Shown: positions 1 through 6,490 of the stretch, in pieces
Numbering within the stretch: the stretch's first letter is position 1
Layout: every line of letters begins with the position of its first letter
Assembly (NCBI GenBank): GCA_014382685.1
Contig: JACNJG010000071.1
Span: forward strand, 1 to 7,511
DNA length: 7,511 nt
Origin: Candidatus Cloacimonadota bacterium
Lineage (GTDB): Bacteria; Cloacimonadota; Cloacimonadia; JGIOTU-2
Reading direction: 5' to 3'
Notes under the pieces: generated by a model
What the model saw: the letters and a program-made list of their open reading frames with translations, nothing else
Databases searched by the model: none
What the model was told of the DNA's origin: nothing
Program-made: the position numbers and the translations under genes

Positions 1-544
1 AAAAACCAAGCTCAGTTTCAATGCTAGCCATTGCCTGCAAAGTATGCTCGATAAAATCTTCGAGTGACATTCCAAACTCCTCGCAGGACTTTATCTGCTC
101 TCTGTTTGCACCCGCAGCAAAGCGTTTTTCCTTGAATCTTCTCAATATAAAATCCGTATTCAATGAGGATATTTTTTTATCAGGATGCATGAGTGCAGCA
201 GCAACGATGAGTCCGGTCAACGAATCAACTGCATAGAGCACCTTATCCATATTTGATCTTCTTTCCACATGCCCGGGATGTGCTTCGATGGCATAGAGAA
301 TTTTCTCATCGAGCCCTTTATCTTTGAGCATCTCAACAGTCTCTTTGCCATGGCGGGAAAAATCATTGGCAGTGCTTTCATAATCAAGGTCGTGAAGCAA
401 ACCGGTAAGTGCCCATGCATCAGCATCTTCATTAAAATATTCTGCAAAATGCGACATTGCAGCTTCCACTGCGAGACAGTGCTTTTGCAAATTTCTATTC
501 TTCAAATGTGTCTTTAATAATGCGAGTGCTTCTTCTCGTTTCAT
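1..544 (-). CDS. HD-domain (HDIG-type) phosphohydrolase, 3' end cut by window edge
   Basis: Translating the minus strand from the ATG at 544-542 gives 181 codons with no stop before the window edge. Metal-binding residues of the HD superfamily appear in order: H22, the H51-D52 pair in a GLLHDLDYE context, H65, H89 and a distal D107 in AVDSLTG. The family hydrolyses phosphate esters of nucleotides or similar substrates with a divalent metal pair; for this small, soluble subgroup the substrate is unknown. No signal peptide or membrane segment is seen, so it is probably cytoplasmic. The start is supported by AAGGA (553-557) 8 nt upstream. It lies 15 bp after phoH and is probably co-transcribed with it. 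Members of this type that I recall run a little over 180 residues, so only a few codons should be missing. Family assignment is firm; function is open. Confidence 0.88.
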   Translation of the reverse strand, partial: MKREEALALLKTHLKNRNLQKHCLAVEAAMSHFAEYFNEDADAWALTGLLHDLDYESTANDFSRHGKETVEMLKDKGLDEKILYAIEAHPGHVERRSNMDKVLYAVDSLTGLIVAAALMHPDKKISSLNTDFILRRFKEKRFAAGANREQIKSCEEFGMSLEDFIEHTLQAMASIETELGF

Positions 545-559
545 AAGATATTTCCTTCT

Positions 560-1909
560 TTATAAATACTTTGCAGCCATTTCCGCCAGCATGGATCGCT
601 CACCTTTTACCAGCGTGACATGACCGGAAAGCTTTTCGTCTTTGAACTTATCCACCACCACGCTCAAACCGTTGCTTTCAGAATCCAAATACGGAATGTC
701 GATCTGATAAGGATCGCCTGTAAGCACCACTTTTGTCCGGTCTCCGGCTCGTGTGATGATTGTTTTCATCTCATGAGGAGTAAGGTTTTGCGCTTCATCC
801 ACGATCATGAACTGGTCGGGCAGACTCCGTCCGCGAATGTAAGTCAGCGGTTCCAATTCTATGAATCCGTAATCGAGAAATTCATCAAGCGAAGACGTTC
901 TCTTTCTTCCGAATTTACCCTTTTCCTTCGTTTCTTCCTGGGATTCTCTGCTTTGAAGAAGGATTTCCATATTATCATAAATGGGCTGCATCCAGGGATT
1001 GTATTTCTCTTTTTTGGTGCCCGGCAGATAACCGATATCTTTGCCGAGTGGAAAGATCGGGCGTGTCACAATAAGCTTGATATATTTTTCTTCCTCAATA
1101 ACCTTTTGTAGGCCCGCTGCGAGTGCAAGGAGAGTCTTTCCTGTTCCTGCAATACCGATGAGAGAGACTATTTTAACAGAATCATCAAGCAGAATATCGA
1201 AAGCTGCTTCCTGTTCCGGATTGAGCGCCTTGATTCCCCAGATTGGTTCGCCTTTGTAGAATTGCATATGACGGACAACATTCTCATCTTTATAATATCT
1301 TGCTATAATATTATGATTAAATTTATCTTTTTCATAGAGCAGCAGAAATTGATTGTAACTGGTTAACCCAAAAGTATTTTTCACTTCAGTTTGTTTCTTG
1401 AAATCTTCAACTTCAGCACCGCTGACTTCTTTTTTCAACACACCTGTGTACAGTTCCTCAAAATTAATGGCTTCCGTCTCATAATTGATGGCTTTCAATC
1501 CGATCGCATCGGCTTTAATACGCACATTCGCATCCTTGGAAACCATGATCACTTCTTTGTCCGGATTGTCCTTTTTGAATTTGTATGCAGTGCCGAGGAT
1601 CAGGTTATCATCCACATCGGTGATAAGAATATCTTCCATTTCTCCATCTACTTTATGGGCAAGAGCTACCTGAAGCGCGCCTCCGTTTTTTAGTTTAACT
1701 CCTTTTGCCAGTGAATTTTGCTTGCGCAAACTATCAAGAATTCTGCTGAACTGACGCGCATTCCTGCTCTTTTCATCCAGTCCTTTTTTGAACTGGTCTA
1801 TTTCTTCAATAACGGTTATAGGAATTACTATCTTATCTTTTGGATATGCATAAATTGCAGAGGGGTCGTGAATTACCACATTCGTGTCAAGCACGTAAAT
1901 CTTTTCCAT
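560..1909 (-). CDS. phoH: PIN-PhoH ATPase (PhoH2/YlaK type)
   Basis: From the chosen start this is 449 residues with two domains. The N-terminal PIN domain (about 1-145) has acidic active-site candidates D8 (VLDTN), E35/E36, D98 (ITDVDDN) and D126, the layout of a metal-dependent RNase. The C-terminal PhoH domain (about 225-445) has a Walker A motif GIAGTGKT (252-259), Walker B MIVDEAQN (368-375), TGDPYQID (397-404) and a late GERS (436-439) that may supply an arginine. PIN-PhoH proteins are reported to couple RNA unwinding with RNA cleavage; that role is from family knowledge. An in-frame ATG at 1936 would add nine residues (a lysine-rich stretch), but the 1909 ATG has the better ribosome site, fits the predicted transcription start, and matches the usual start just before the PIN domain. 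It is divergent from nusB and followed 15 bp later by the HD gene. Confidence 0.95.
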   Translation of the reverse strand: MEKIYVLDTNVVIHDPSAIYAYPKDKIVIPITVIEEIDQFKKGLDEKSRNARQFSRILDSLRKQNSLAKGVKLKNGGALQVALAHKVDGEMEDILITDVDDNLILGTAYKFKKDNPDKEVIMVSKDANVRIKADAIGLKAINYETEAINFEELYTGVLKKEVSGAEVEDFKKQTEVKNTFGLTSYNQFLLLYEKDKFNHNIIARYYKDENVVRHMQFYKGEPIWGIKALNPEQEAAFDILLDDSVKIVSLIGIAGTGKTLLALAAGLQKVIEEEKYIKLIVTRPIFPLGKDIGYLPGTKKEKYNPWMQPIYDNMEILLQSRESQEETKEKGKFGRKRTSSLDEFLDYGFIELEPLTYIRGRSLPDQFMIVDEAQNLTPHEMKTIITRAGDRTKVVLTGDPYQIDIPYLDSESNGLSVVVDKFKDEKLSGHVTLVKGERSMLAEMAAKYL

Positions 1910-1913
1910 GTGT

Positions 1914-1918
1914 TCCTT
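1914..1918 (-). promoter_or_regulatory. Ribosome binding site deciding the phoH start
   Basis: On the minus strand AGAAGGAA lies just upstream of the ATG at 1909, with its AAGGA core 4 nt away. The alternative ATG at 1936 is preceded by ACTTAAACGTACA, which has no purine-rich site. This favours the 449-residue protein over the 458-residue one. Confidence 0.6.
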
Positions 1919-1946
1919 CTTACTATCTTTCTTCATTGTACGTTTA

Positions 1947-1975
1947 AGTATTGTATGTATCCGAATTTATGTCAA
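1947..1975 (-). promoter_or_regulatory. Sigma-70-like promoter for phoH
   Basis: Reading the minus strand, a perfect TTGACA (-35, 1975-1970) is followed after 17 bp by AATACT (-10, 1952-1947; four of six consensus bases). The expected transcription start is near 1940. That leaves almost no leader for an ATG at 1936 but about 30 nt for the ATG at 1909, so promoter and ribosome site agree on the downstream start. The call rests on consensus matching only. Confidence 0.5.
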
Positions 1976-1993
1976 ATTTAATGAAAATTTCTA

Positions 1994-2009
1994 TATCAGC
2001 AAGTTGATA
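1994..2009. repeat. Short palindrome TATCA-N6-TGATA, possible operator
   Basis: The 16-bp element has perfect 5-bp arms (1994-1998 and 2005-2009) around a 6-nt spacer. It sits between the divergent phoH and nusB starts and overlaps the best -35 candidate for nusB. Its size and symmetry resemble a dimeric repressor site, but 5-bp arms are common in AT-rich DNA and no regulator is known here. Confidence 0.25.
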
Positions 2010-2031
2010 ATTTTAAAAGCCCTTTTTTATT
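2004..2031 (+). promoter_or_regulatory. Candidate promoter for the nusB operon
   Basis: TTGATA (2004-2009) and TTTATT (2026-2031) are 16 bp apart, with five and four of six consensus matches. Transcription would begin near 2038, giving a leader of roughly 44 nt. Two perfect TTGACA hexamers lie downstream (2030-2035 and 2046-2051). The first has no -10 at 16-18 bp. The second would place the start almost at the nusB ATG and cut off its ribosome site. The assignment is weak. Confidence 0.3.
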
Positions 2032-2042
2032 GACAACATATC

Positions 2043-2055
2043 TCCTTGACAAGGA
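2043..2055 (+). repeat. Small hairpin TCCTT-GAC-AAGGA in the nusB leader
   Basis: Perfect 5-bp arms around a 3-nt loop lie 27 nt before the nusB start. The CCTT of the left arm could also pair with the AAGG of the nusB ribosome site (2072-2075), so alternative pairings are possible. There is no T-tract after it, so it is not a terminator. Function is unproven. Confidence 0.25.
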
Positions 2056-2081
2056 CTTTTCCATATTTAATAAGGTGAGCC

Positions 2082-2522
2082 ATGAAACGACGAGAAGCCA
2101 GAGAAATTGCAGTGCAGATGCTTTACGGACTCTATTTTGAAGAGATCCCTGAGGACACATCTTCACTTGAACAGTTAATTGAAAAGAAATTCCATGAATC
2201 GATATCCATTAACGAGGTGACCTTTACATTGGAAGATAAAAATTTCTGCATTAATTTAGTAAAAGAAACCTACCAGCATCTTCAGGAAATTGACGAGCTC
2301 ATCAAACGGTTTTTAAAAAAATGGTCCTTTGACAGGATCACTATTATTGAGAAAAGCATCCTCCGCCTTGCAGTTATGGAAATCGAATATACGGACATTC
2401 CGAACAAAGTAGCCATCAATGAAGCGATAGAACTGGCTGAGGATTTCTCAGGACAGAAATCAAAGAAATTCGTGAATGGCATTTTAGATGCTATCATGCA
2501 CAGGGAAAAGAAAGATGATTAA
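2082..2522 (+). CDS. nusB: Transcription antitermination factor NusB
   Basis: The 146-residue protein is the normal NusB length and all-helical in character. Hallmarks are the N-terminal REAREIAVQMLY (about 4-15), which contributes to the RNA-binding face in the family, the central KWSFDRITIIEKSILRLAVME block (80-100), the IPNKVAINEAIELAEDFS block (107-124) and the C-terminal SKKFVNGILD (127-136). NusB with NusE (ribosomal protein S10) binds boxA RNA and keeps RNA polymerase processive on rRNA operons. The start has AAGGTGAG (2072-2079) just upstream. Its end overlaps the glycosyltransferase start by 8 nt, so nusB appears to be the first gene of the plus-strand operon. It acts in the cytoplasm. 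The assignment is firm. Confidence 0.96.
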   Translation: MKRREAREIAVQMLYGLYFEEIPEDTSSLEQLIEKKFHESISINEVTFTLEDKNFCINLVKETYQHLQEIDELIKRFLKKWSFDRITIIEKSILRLAVMEIEYTDIPNKVAINEAIELAEDFSGQKSKKFVNGILDAIMHREKKDD

Positions 2523-3402
2523 CGTAAGTCTCGGCATTTTTGCCTATAATGAAGAAAAAAATATCAGGCAGCTTCTGCAAGCTGTTGAAGATCAGGTTCT
2601 AAAAAAAGTTGAACTGAAAGAGATCATTGTGGTATCCAGCGCATCAACAGACAGAACGGACGATATTGTTCGTGAATACGAGAAGAAAGATCCACGCATA
2701 AAGCTCATCGTACAAGAAGAGCGAAAGGGAAAATCCTCAGCGATCAATCTTTTCCTAAAAGAAGCGACAGGCGATGTGCTCATTATTGAGAGCGCAGACA
2801 CAATTCCCGCAAAGAACACTATCGAAAAACTGGCAGTACCTTTTTATGATGAAACCATCGGCATGACAGGCGGGCGACCGGAGCCGATCAATAATCCGAA
2901 GAGTTTTATCGGGTTCGCAGTATGTATGATGTGGCACTTGCATCACAGGATGGCATTGATATCTCCCAAGATCGGAGAGATGGCATCCTTCCGAAATATG
3001 GTGAAGGAAATCCCTGAGCATAGCCCTGTGGATGAAGCAAGTATAGAGTCCATTATCACGCATGACGGACTGAAGCTCAAATATATTCCGGATGCGATCG
3101 TGCATAACAAAGGACCGGAAAATGTGTCTGATTTCATCAAGCAGCGCAGAAGGATTTATGCAGGTCATTTGTGGCTGCAGGATAACCAGGATTATACGGT
3201 TGTGTCTCAAAATTCCGGTTTGATCATCGGGCTTACCATGAAGGAATTGTCCCTCAATCCCGTGAAAGACCTGAAGATCATCTTCACAATATTCCTTGAG
3301 ATCTGGGGGCGTTTTCTCGGCTGGTATGACTATAAAATTTTAAAGAAAATTCCCTACAAATGGGATATCTCCGAATCCACAAAGGATTTGAGCAAATTAT
3401 AA
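2515..3402 (+). CDS. Family 2 glycosyltransferase
   Basis: This is a 295-residue GT-A fold enzyme. Visible motifs: YNEE (11-14) at the nucleotide-sugar pocket, SSASTDRT (41-48), the KGKSSAIN loop (71-78), the metal-binding (DXD) position read here as ESAD (92-95), an acceptor-side VDEAS (172-176) with a candidate catalytic acid, and QRRR (210-213), which resembles the (Q/R)XXRW motif of processive members. Family members move a sugar from a nucleotide sugar to a lipid, glycan or protein. The sugar and acceptor here are unknown. A hydrophobic stretch near 265-285 could anchor it to the inner membrane. An upstream ATG at 2488 exists, but the ATG at 2515, overlapping the nusB stop as ATGATTAA and preceded by AGGGA about 9 nt away, begins directly at the conserved strand and is preferred. 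The next gene starts 5 nt after its stop. Confidence 0.9.
   Translation: MINVSLGIFAYNEEKNIRQLLQAVEDQVLKKVELKEIIVVSSASTDRTDDIVREYEKKDPRIKLIVQEERKGKSSAINLFLKEATGDVLIIESADTIPAKNTIEKLAVPFYDETIGMTGGRPEPINNPKSFIGFAVCMMWHLHHRMALISPKIGEMASFRNMVKEIPEHSPVDEASIESIITHDGLKLKYIPDAIVHNKGPENVSDFIKQRRRIYAGHLWLQDNQDYTVVSQNSGLIIGLTMKELSLNPVKDLKIIFTIFLEIWGRFLGWYDYKILKKIPYKWDISESTKDLSKL
3394..3400 (+). repeat. 7-bp direct repeat AAATTAT, left copy flanking the mntA-hepT pair
   Basis: AAATTAT forms the Lys-Leu codons and the first base of the stop of the glycosyltransferase gene. An identical copy lies at 4033-4039 at the same position relative to the hepT stop. See the right copy and the findings. Confidence 0.5.
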
Positions 3403-3407
3403 TACTT

Positions 3408-3710
3408 ATGAATAAAAAAAGTCATTTAAATAAAGAAATTGAGAAGCAGTTAATTGCATTCCTTGTTAATGCGGGAGCACGAAAGATCGGGATTTTTGGT
3501 TCCTTTGCACAGGGCACTGCCGATACTTCAAGCGATATTGATCTGATTGTGGAATTTGTACATATTAAGAGCCTGCTCGAACTTGTAAAAATTGAAAGAG
3601 AATTATCCGAATTGATAAAAATGAAAATCGACCTTCTGACCGAAAATTCTATAAGCCCCTTTTTGATTGATAGAATTAAGGCGGAGGAACAAATTATTTA
3701 TGAAAACTAA
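3408..3710 (+). CDS. mntA: MNT-type nucleotidyltransferase antitoxin MntA
   Basis: The 100-residue minimal nucleotidyltransferase has the signature GSFAQG (31-36) followed by SDIDL (42-46, acids D43 and D45) and a third acid D75 in KIDLLT. In studied pairs MntA inactivates the HEPN toxin by adding AMP to a tyrosine of its RX4HXY motif, using ATP. The ATG at 3408 is preferred to an in-frame ATG at 3360, which lies inside the glycosyltransferase and would add 16 unconserved residues. There is no good ribosome site, but the gene starts 5 nt after the preceding stop, so translation may be coupled. It overlaps hepT by 11 nt. Sampled GC is about 37%, lower than the flanking genes. Pairing with an intact partner makes the call strong. 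Confidence 0.92.
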   Translation: MNKKSHLNKEIEKQLIAFLVNAGARKIGIFGSFAQGTADTSSDIDLIVEFVHIKSLLELVKIERELSELIKMKIDLLTENSISPFLIDRIKAEEQIIYEN

Positions 3711-4041
3711 AGATGATTTAGTATATTTGCTGCACATTTTGGATTCGATCAAATGGATTGAAAGCTATGTCTCAGATATATCTCAAGAACAATTTTTAAA
3801 CAATCATCTCGTACAGGATGCAATAATCAGGCAGATTGAAATTATTGGCGAGGCATCAAAAAAATTATCTAATTCTCTTAAACAGAAATATATATTTATC
3901 CCATGGAAAGACATCGCTGGAATGAGAGATAAACTCATTCATGGATATTTTGGTGTCGATATAGAATCTGTTTGGAAAACTATCGAAAATGACATTCCTA
4001 TATTGAAGGAACAAATAATTAGTATTATTGATAAATTATGA
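3700..4041 (+). CDS. hepT: HEPN-domain toxin HepT (DUF86)
   Basis: The 113-residue helical protein has the HEPN RNase motif RX4HXY: R76, H81 and Y83 in MRDKLIHGYFGVD (75-87). The Arg and His form the RNase active site across a dimer, and the Tyr is the residue AMPylated by MntA in characterised pairs. Targets reported for relatives include tRNA; the target here is unknown. The ATG at 3700 overlaps mntA by 11 nt, with GGAGG (3683-3687) 12 nt upstream; an earlier in-frame ATG at 3667 adds only residues shared with the mntA reading region. Its stop overlaps the next start as ATGA. GC over a 300-bp sample is about 31%, the lowest of the operon, which suggests acquisition. Active-site residues are all present, so the toxin appears functional. 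Confidence 0.92.
   Translation: MKTKDDLVYLLHILDSIKWIESYVSDISQEQFLNNHLVQDAIIRQIEIIGEASKKLSNSLKQKYIFIPWKDIAGMRDKLIHGYFGVDIESVWKTIENDIPILKEQIISIIDKL
4033..4039 (+). repeat. 7-bp direct repeat AAATTAT, right copy flanking the mntA-hepT pair
   Basis: This copy matches 3394-3400 exactly and lies 639 bp downstream. Joining the sequence before the left copy to this copy gives a glycosyltransferase that still ends Lys-Leu-stop, with the stop overlapping the radical SAM start as ATGA. The match is short and made only of A and T, so chance is possible. Confidence 0.5.
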
Positions 4042-5120
4042 AAAGCATAAAACTTCTCTTAAAATTAATTTTTCTCCGTCTTTCCCGACACCTCTACCAG
4101 AAAATCATGCTACCGGTAAATTACACTGCGAGCGTGACCTACCGCTGCAATTCCCGCTGTAAAACCTGCAACATCTACAAGATCAAAACTGAGGAACTAT
4201 CAGTTGATGAATACGATAAAATATTCCGCTCTATCGGCAAAAGTGCTTACTGGGTTACCATCAGCGGTGGAGAACCCTTCCTGAGAAGAGACCTCGAAGA
4301 GATCATCGGCGTTATTTATAAAAGAAGCAAACCGAGCATCATAAACATTCCTACAAACGGGCTGCTTTATAAAGAAATTCCACAGCGCGTTCAAGCAATT
4401 GCAAAAAACTGCCCCAAAAGTAATATTGTCATAAATCTCTCAATTGATGATATTGGATCAAGAGATGATGAAATTCGCGGAATACCGGGTGCTTATGAAA
4501 AAGCCATAAAAACCTTTGAGGGTTTGCGAAAGATCGATCTGTGCAATGTGAATGTGGGAATTCATACTGTTATATCTAAGTTCAACGTTGATCGTTTCCG
4601 CGAAATTGCCGGTGGACTTATGGACTTGCATCCGGATTCCTACATCACGGAAATCGCAGAAAATCGGGTTGAACTCGATACTATGAATGAAGACATCACA
4701 CCTCGCGTGATGGACTACTCGCAAGCAATAGATTTTCTTCTTCATAAGATCAGAAATACACCTTTCAAAGGCATGAACAAAATTACCCAAACCTTCCGCA
4801 TCGAATATTACAAAATGGTAAAGAAGATACTCAAAGAGAAGCGCTGTGTACTTCCCTGTTATGCAGGAATTCTCTCTGCTCAAATCGTTCCAAATGGTGA
4901 TGTCTGGCTCTGCTGTATGAAGGCAATTGTTGTAGGAAATGTGAAAGATTATAGATACAATTTCAAGAAGCTCTGGAAAAAGAACGCACTTCTGAAAAAG
5001 GAGCGCAAAGCGATCCGCAAGGAAAAATGCTTCTGCCCGATGGCAAATGCTTCATACACAAATATGCTCATGAGCAACCGTGTATTATTCAAAGCAATAC
5101 TAAGATTATTGAAAAAATGA
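4038..5120 (+). CDS. Radical SAM protein with shortened SPASM/Twitch-like C-terminus
   Basis: The 360-residue protein carries the radical SAM cluster motif CX3CX2C at C37, C41 and C44, the SAM-binding GGEP at 77-80 and a following IPTNG strand (104-108). The C-terminal part has C270, C274 (CYAG), PNGDVWLCC (285-293), a GNV at 300-302 and CFC (331-333), the pattern of an auxiliary iron-sulfur cluster domain. Where many SPASM members have CXCX3C, the last cysteine is replaced by Asn (337), so probably only one auxiliary cluster forms. Basic amphipathic stretches at both ends (about 3-20 and 347-360) may touch the membrane. The reaction and substrate are unknown; members modify peptides, sugars or lipids. 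Its ATG overlaps the hepT stop (ATGA) and has no ribosome site, which implies translational coupling. GC in sampled lines is in the mid-40s percent. Confidence 0.88.
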   Translation: MKSIKLLLKLIFLRLSRHLYQKIMLPVNYTASVTYRCNSRCKTCNIYKIKTEELSVDEYDKIFRSIGKSAYWVTISGGEPFLRRDLEEIIGVIYKRSKPSIINIPTNGLLYKEIPQRVQAIAKNCPKSNIVINLSIDDIGSRDDEIRGIPGAYEKAIKTFEGLRKIDLCNVNVGIHTVISKFNVDRFREIAGGLMDLHPDSYITEIAENRVELDTMNEDITPRVMDYSQAIDFLLHKIRNTPFKGMNKITQTFRIEYYKMVKKILKEKRCVLPCYAGILSAQIVPNGDVWLCCMKAIVVGNVKDYRYNFKKLWKKNALLKKERKAIRKEKCFCPMANASYTNMLMSNRVLFKAILRLLKK

Positions 5121-6490
5121 CCAAGAAACATATAAAGATTCTAACAAATTATTCCATCAAAGATGGCAATTACATATACACAGATTTTTATGAGAAATCA
5201 CAGGAAAAAGTAGCCCTCGTCCTCAATTCCTACGAGAAAAGCGATAAAGCGGAAAAAGCAGTTGGTGTTCTCCTTAATGTGTTTAAGAAAAATTTTTATG
5301 AAAAATCCTATGACGTGAAGCCCCGGCTGCAGAACACGATCCGAGAAATGAACTGGCATCTCACTGCCTTTTTCAATCGCGAAAAGTGTAAATTTGAAAT
5401 GTCGGCAGTTATCTGCGTTATCAAAAATGGTGTTGCGTACTTTGTGCAAACCGGTCGCCTGATTATCTATGCTTATAATGAAAAGCTCACACCAATTGGG
5501 CTGGATATTCATAAAAATTTTGAGGAGTCTTTTCACGTTCCGATGCTCGGTATAAAAGAGGGTGAACTTCAAATCAAAGTACTCACCTTCGACCTGAAAC
5601 ACGACACAGATATTTTCATTCTTCCCTTCCTGTCTGCTAAAGTGCTCGACACTTCGATAAAAAGCAAGGATGAATTTCTTCATATATTTGAAAAGCTTTT
5701 CTCGGAAAATACAGCACCTCTGTTGCACATTACAGCTTCAGAGATGCATTCCAACTACAGACCACGCAGAAAATTTCGCATAAATTCAAAAACTACCGGA
5801 CGGGTAATGCTCATTGTTATAATCGTTGCAACTGCTTATGTTATCTTCGGGCGCAAGTGGGGTCAGGGACTTCTTAGCAGCGGTAAGGAATTCATAAGTG
5901 AGAAGAAGAAAAGTTTGATCGACTATAGGTCGCTTTTACAGAATATGCCCTATCCCGGTTTCGAAGTGAAAGAGTGGCAGTGGATCAGTCCGGTTGAGAT
6001 TACCATGCCACCATTCTTCGATGCTGAAAATATTTATATCATCACAGGAAGTGAGCTGACCTGCGTAAAGAAGAATACCTTCCAGTTAAGATGGAAAGCT
6101 GAGTTCGAAGGTGAGATCAAGAACGTTGAATCCCTTCGCGATGAGAAACTTCTCATTATTGATGGGCGTGGAAACCACTATATGCTGGATAAAGCACGCG
6201 GAAAAATCGAGTGGCAAAAAGCCAAACCTGCTACTCGTGAAAAATATAATAAACAATCACCGCAAGTGATAGTCATTGATTATATCCGTGATGGACGGCT
6301 TGAGCAAAATTATTATATCTTATCACACAAGAATCTACTGAAGCTCATTCTTGCAGGAAAGGGCGAGGTGGTTGCAGCAGAAGAATTTGATGATAAGATC
6401 GATTATGTCTCTGATTATGATTACGTGGAAAAATGTTTCTATGTATGTATGGGCAGGAAGATCATAAAAGTTGATCTGATTATTCTATAA
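5117..6490 (+). CDS. One-pass membrane protein: degenerate PP2C-like domain plus PQQ-type beta-propeller repeats
   Basis: The 457-residue protein is not one I can name. Residues about 10-205 follow the order of PP2C-type phosphatase elements: a strand at 31-38 where an Asp-Gly metal site would sit, a long helix (44-60), YFVQTGRLIIY (108-118) resembling the GDSRLY strand, and DIFILPFLSAKVLD (165-178) resembling the late SDG element. In each, the metal-binding Asp is absent, so it is likely inactive. A basic run (216-228) precedes one membrane helix (about 229-244), placing the N-domain in the cytoplasm. Outside, a coiled stretch (251-275) leads to two PQQ-like blades: YIITGSELTCVK to RWKAEF (307-330) and LLIIDGRGNHYMLDKARGKI (345-364), then weaker strands. 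The start is the ATGA overlap with the radical SAM stop; no ribosome site. It could be a membrane sensor or scaffold. Topology is fairly sure; the PP2C relation is tentative. Confidence 0.72.
   Translation: MTKKHIKILTNYSIKDGNYIYTDFYEKSQEKVALVLNSYEKSDKAEKAVGVLLNVFKKNFYEKSYDVKPRLQNTIREMNWHLTAFFNREKCKFEMSAVICVIKNGVAYFVQTGRLIIYAYNEKLTPIGLDIHKNFEESFHVPMLGIKEGELQIKVLTFDLKHDTDIFILPFLSAKVLDTSIKSKDEFLHIFEKLFSENTAPLLHITASEMHSNYRPRRKFRINSKTTGRVMLIVIIVATAYVIFGRKWGQGLLSSGKEFISEKKKSLIDYRSLLQNMPYPGFEVKEWQWISPVEITMPPFFDAENIYIITGSELTCVKKNTFQLRWKAEFEGEIKNVESLRDEKLLIIDGRGNHYMLDKARGKIEWQKAKPATREKYNKQSPQVIVIDYIRDGRLEQNYYILSHKNLLKLILAGKGEVVAAEEFDDKIDYVSDYDYVEKCFYVCMGRKIIKVDLIIL

Noticed and set aside
620..1111. 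163-codon plus-strand open frame
   Set aside because: It lies wholly antisense to phoH, whose protein has clear PIN and PhoH motifs; the antisense translation shows no recognisable domain and no ribosome site was evident.
2016..2028. AAAAG-CC-CTTTT with following T's, considered as a terminator between the divergent genes
   Set aside because: A 2-nt loop cannot close, the stem is almost all A-T, and no gene ends here: both flanking genes start at this region.
2755..3210. 151-codon minus-strand open frame
   Set aside because: It is the antisense shadow of the glycosyltransferase gene, whose motifs are clear on the plus strand.
3401..4039. The mntA-hepT segment as a transposon or integron cassette
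   Set aside because: No transposase, integrase, terminal inverted repeat or recombination site is visible; only the 7-bp direct repeat supports insertion, so no mobile element is claimed.
5198..5728. 176-codon minus-strand open frame
   Set aside because: It is antisense to the membrane-protein gene, which is coupled to its neighbours, and its translation shows no recognisable features.
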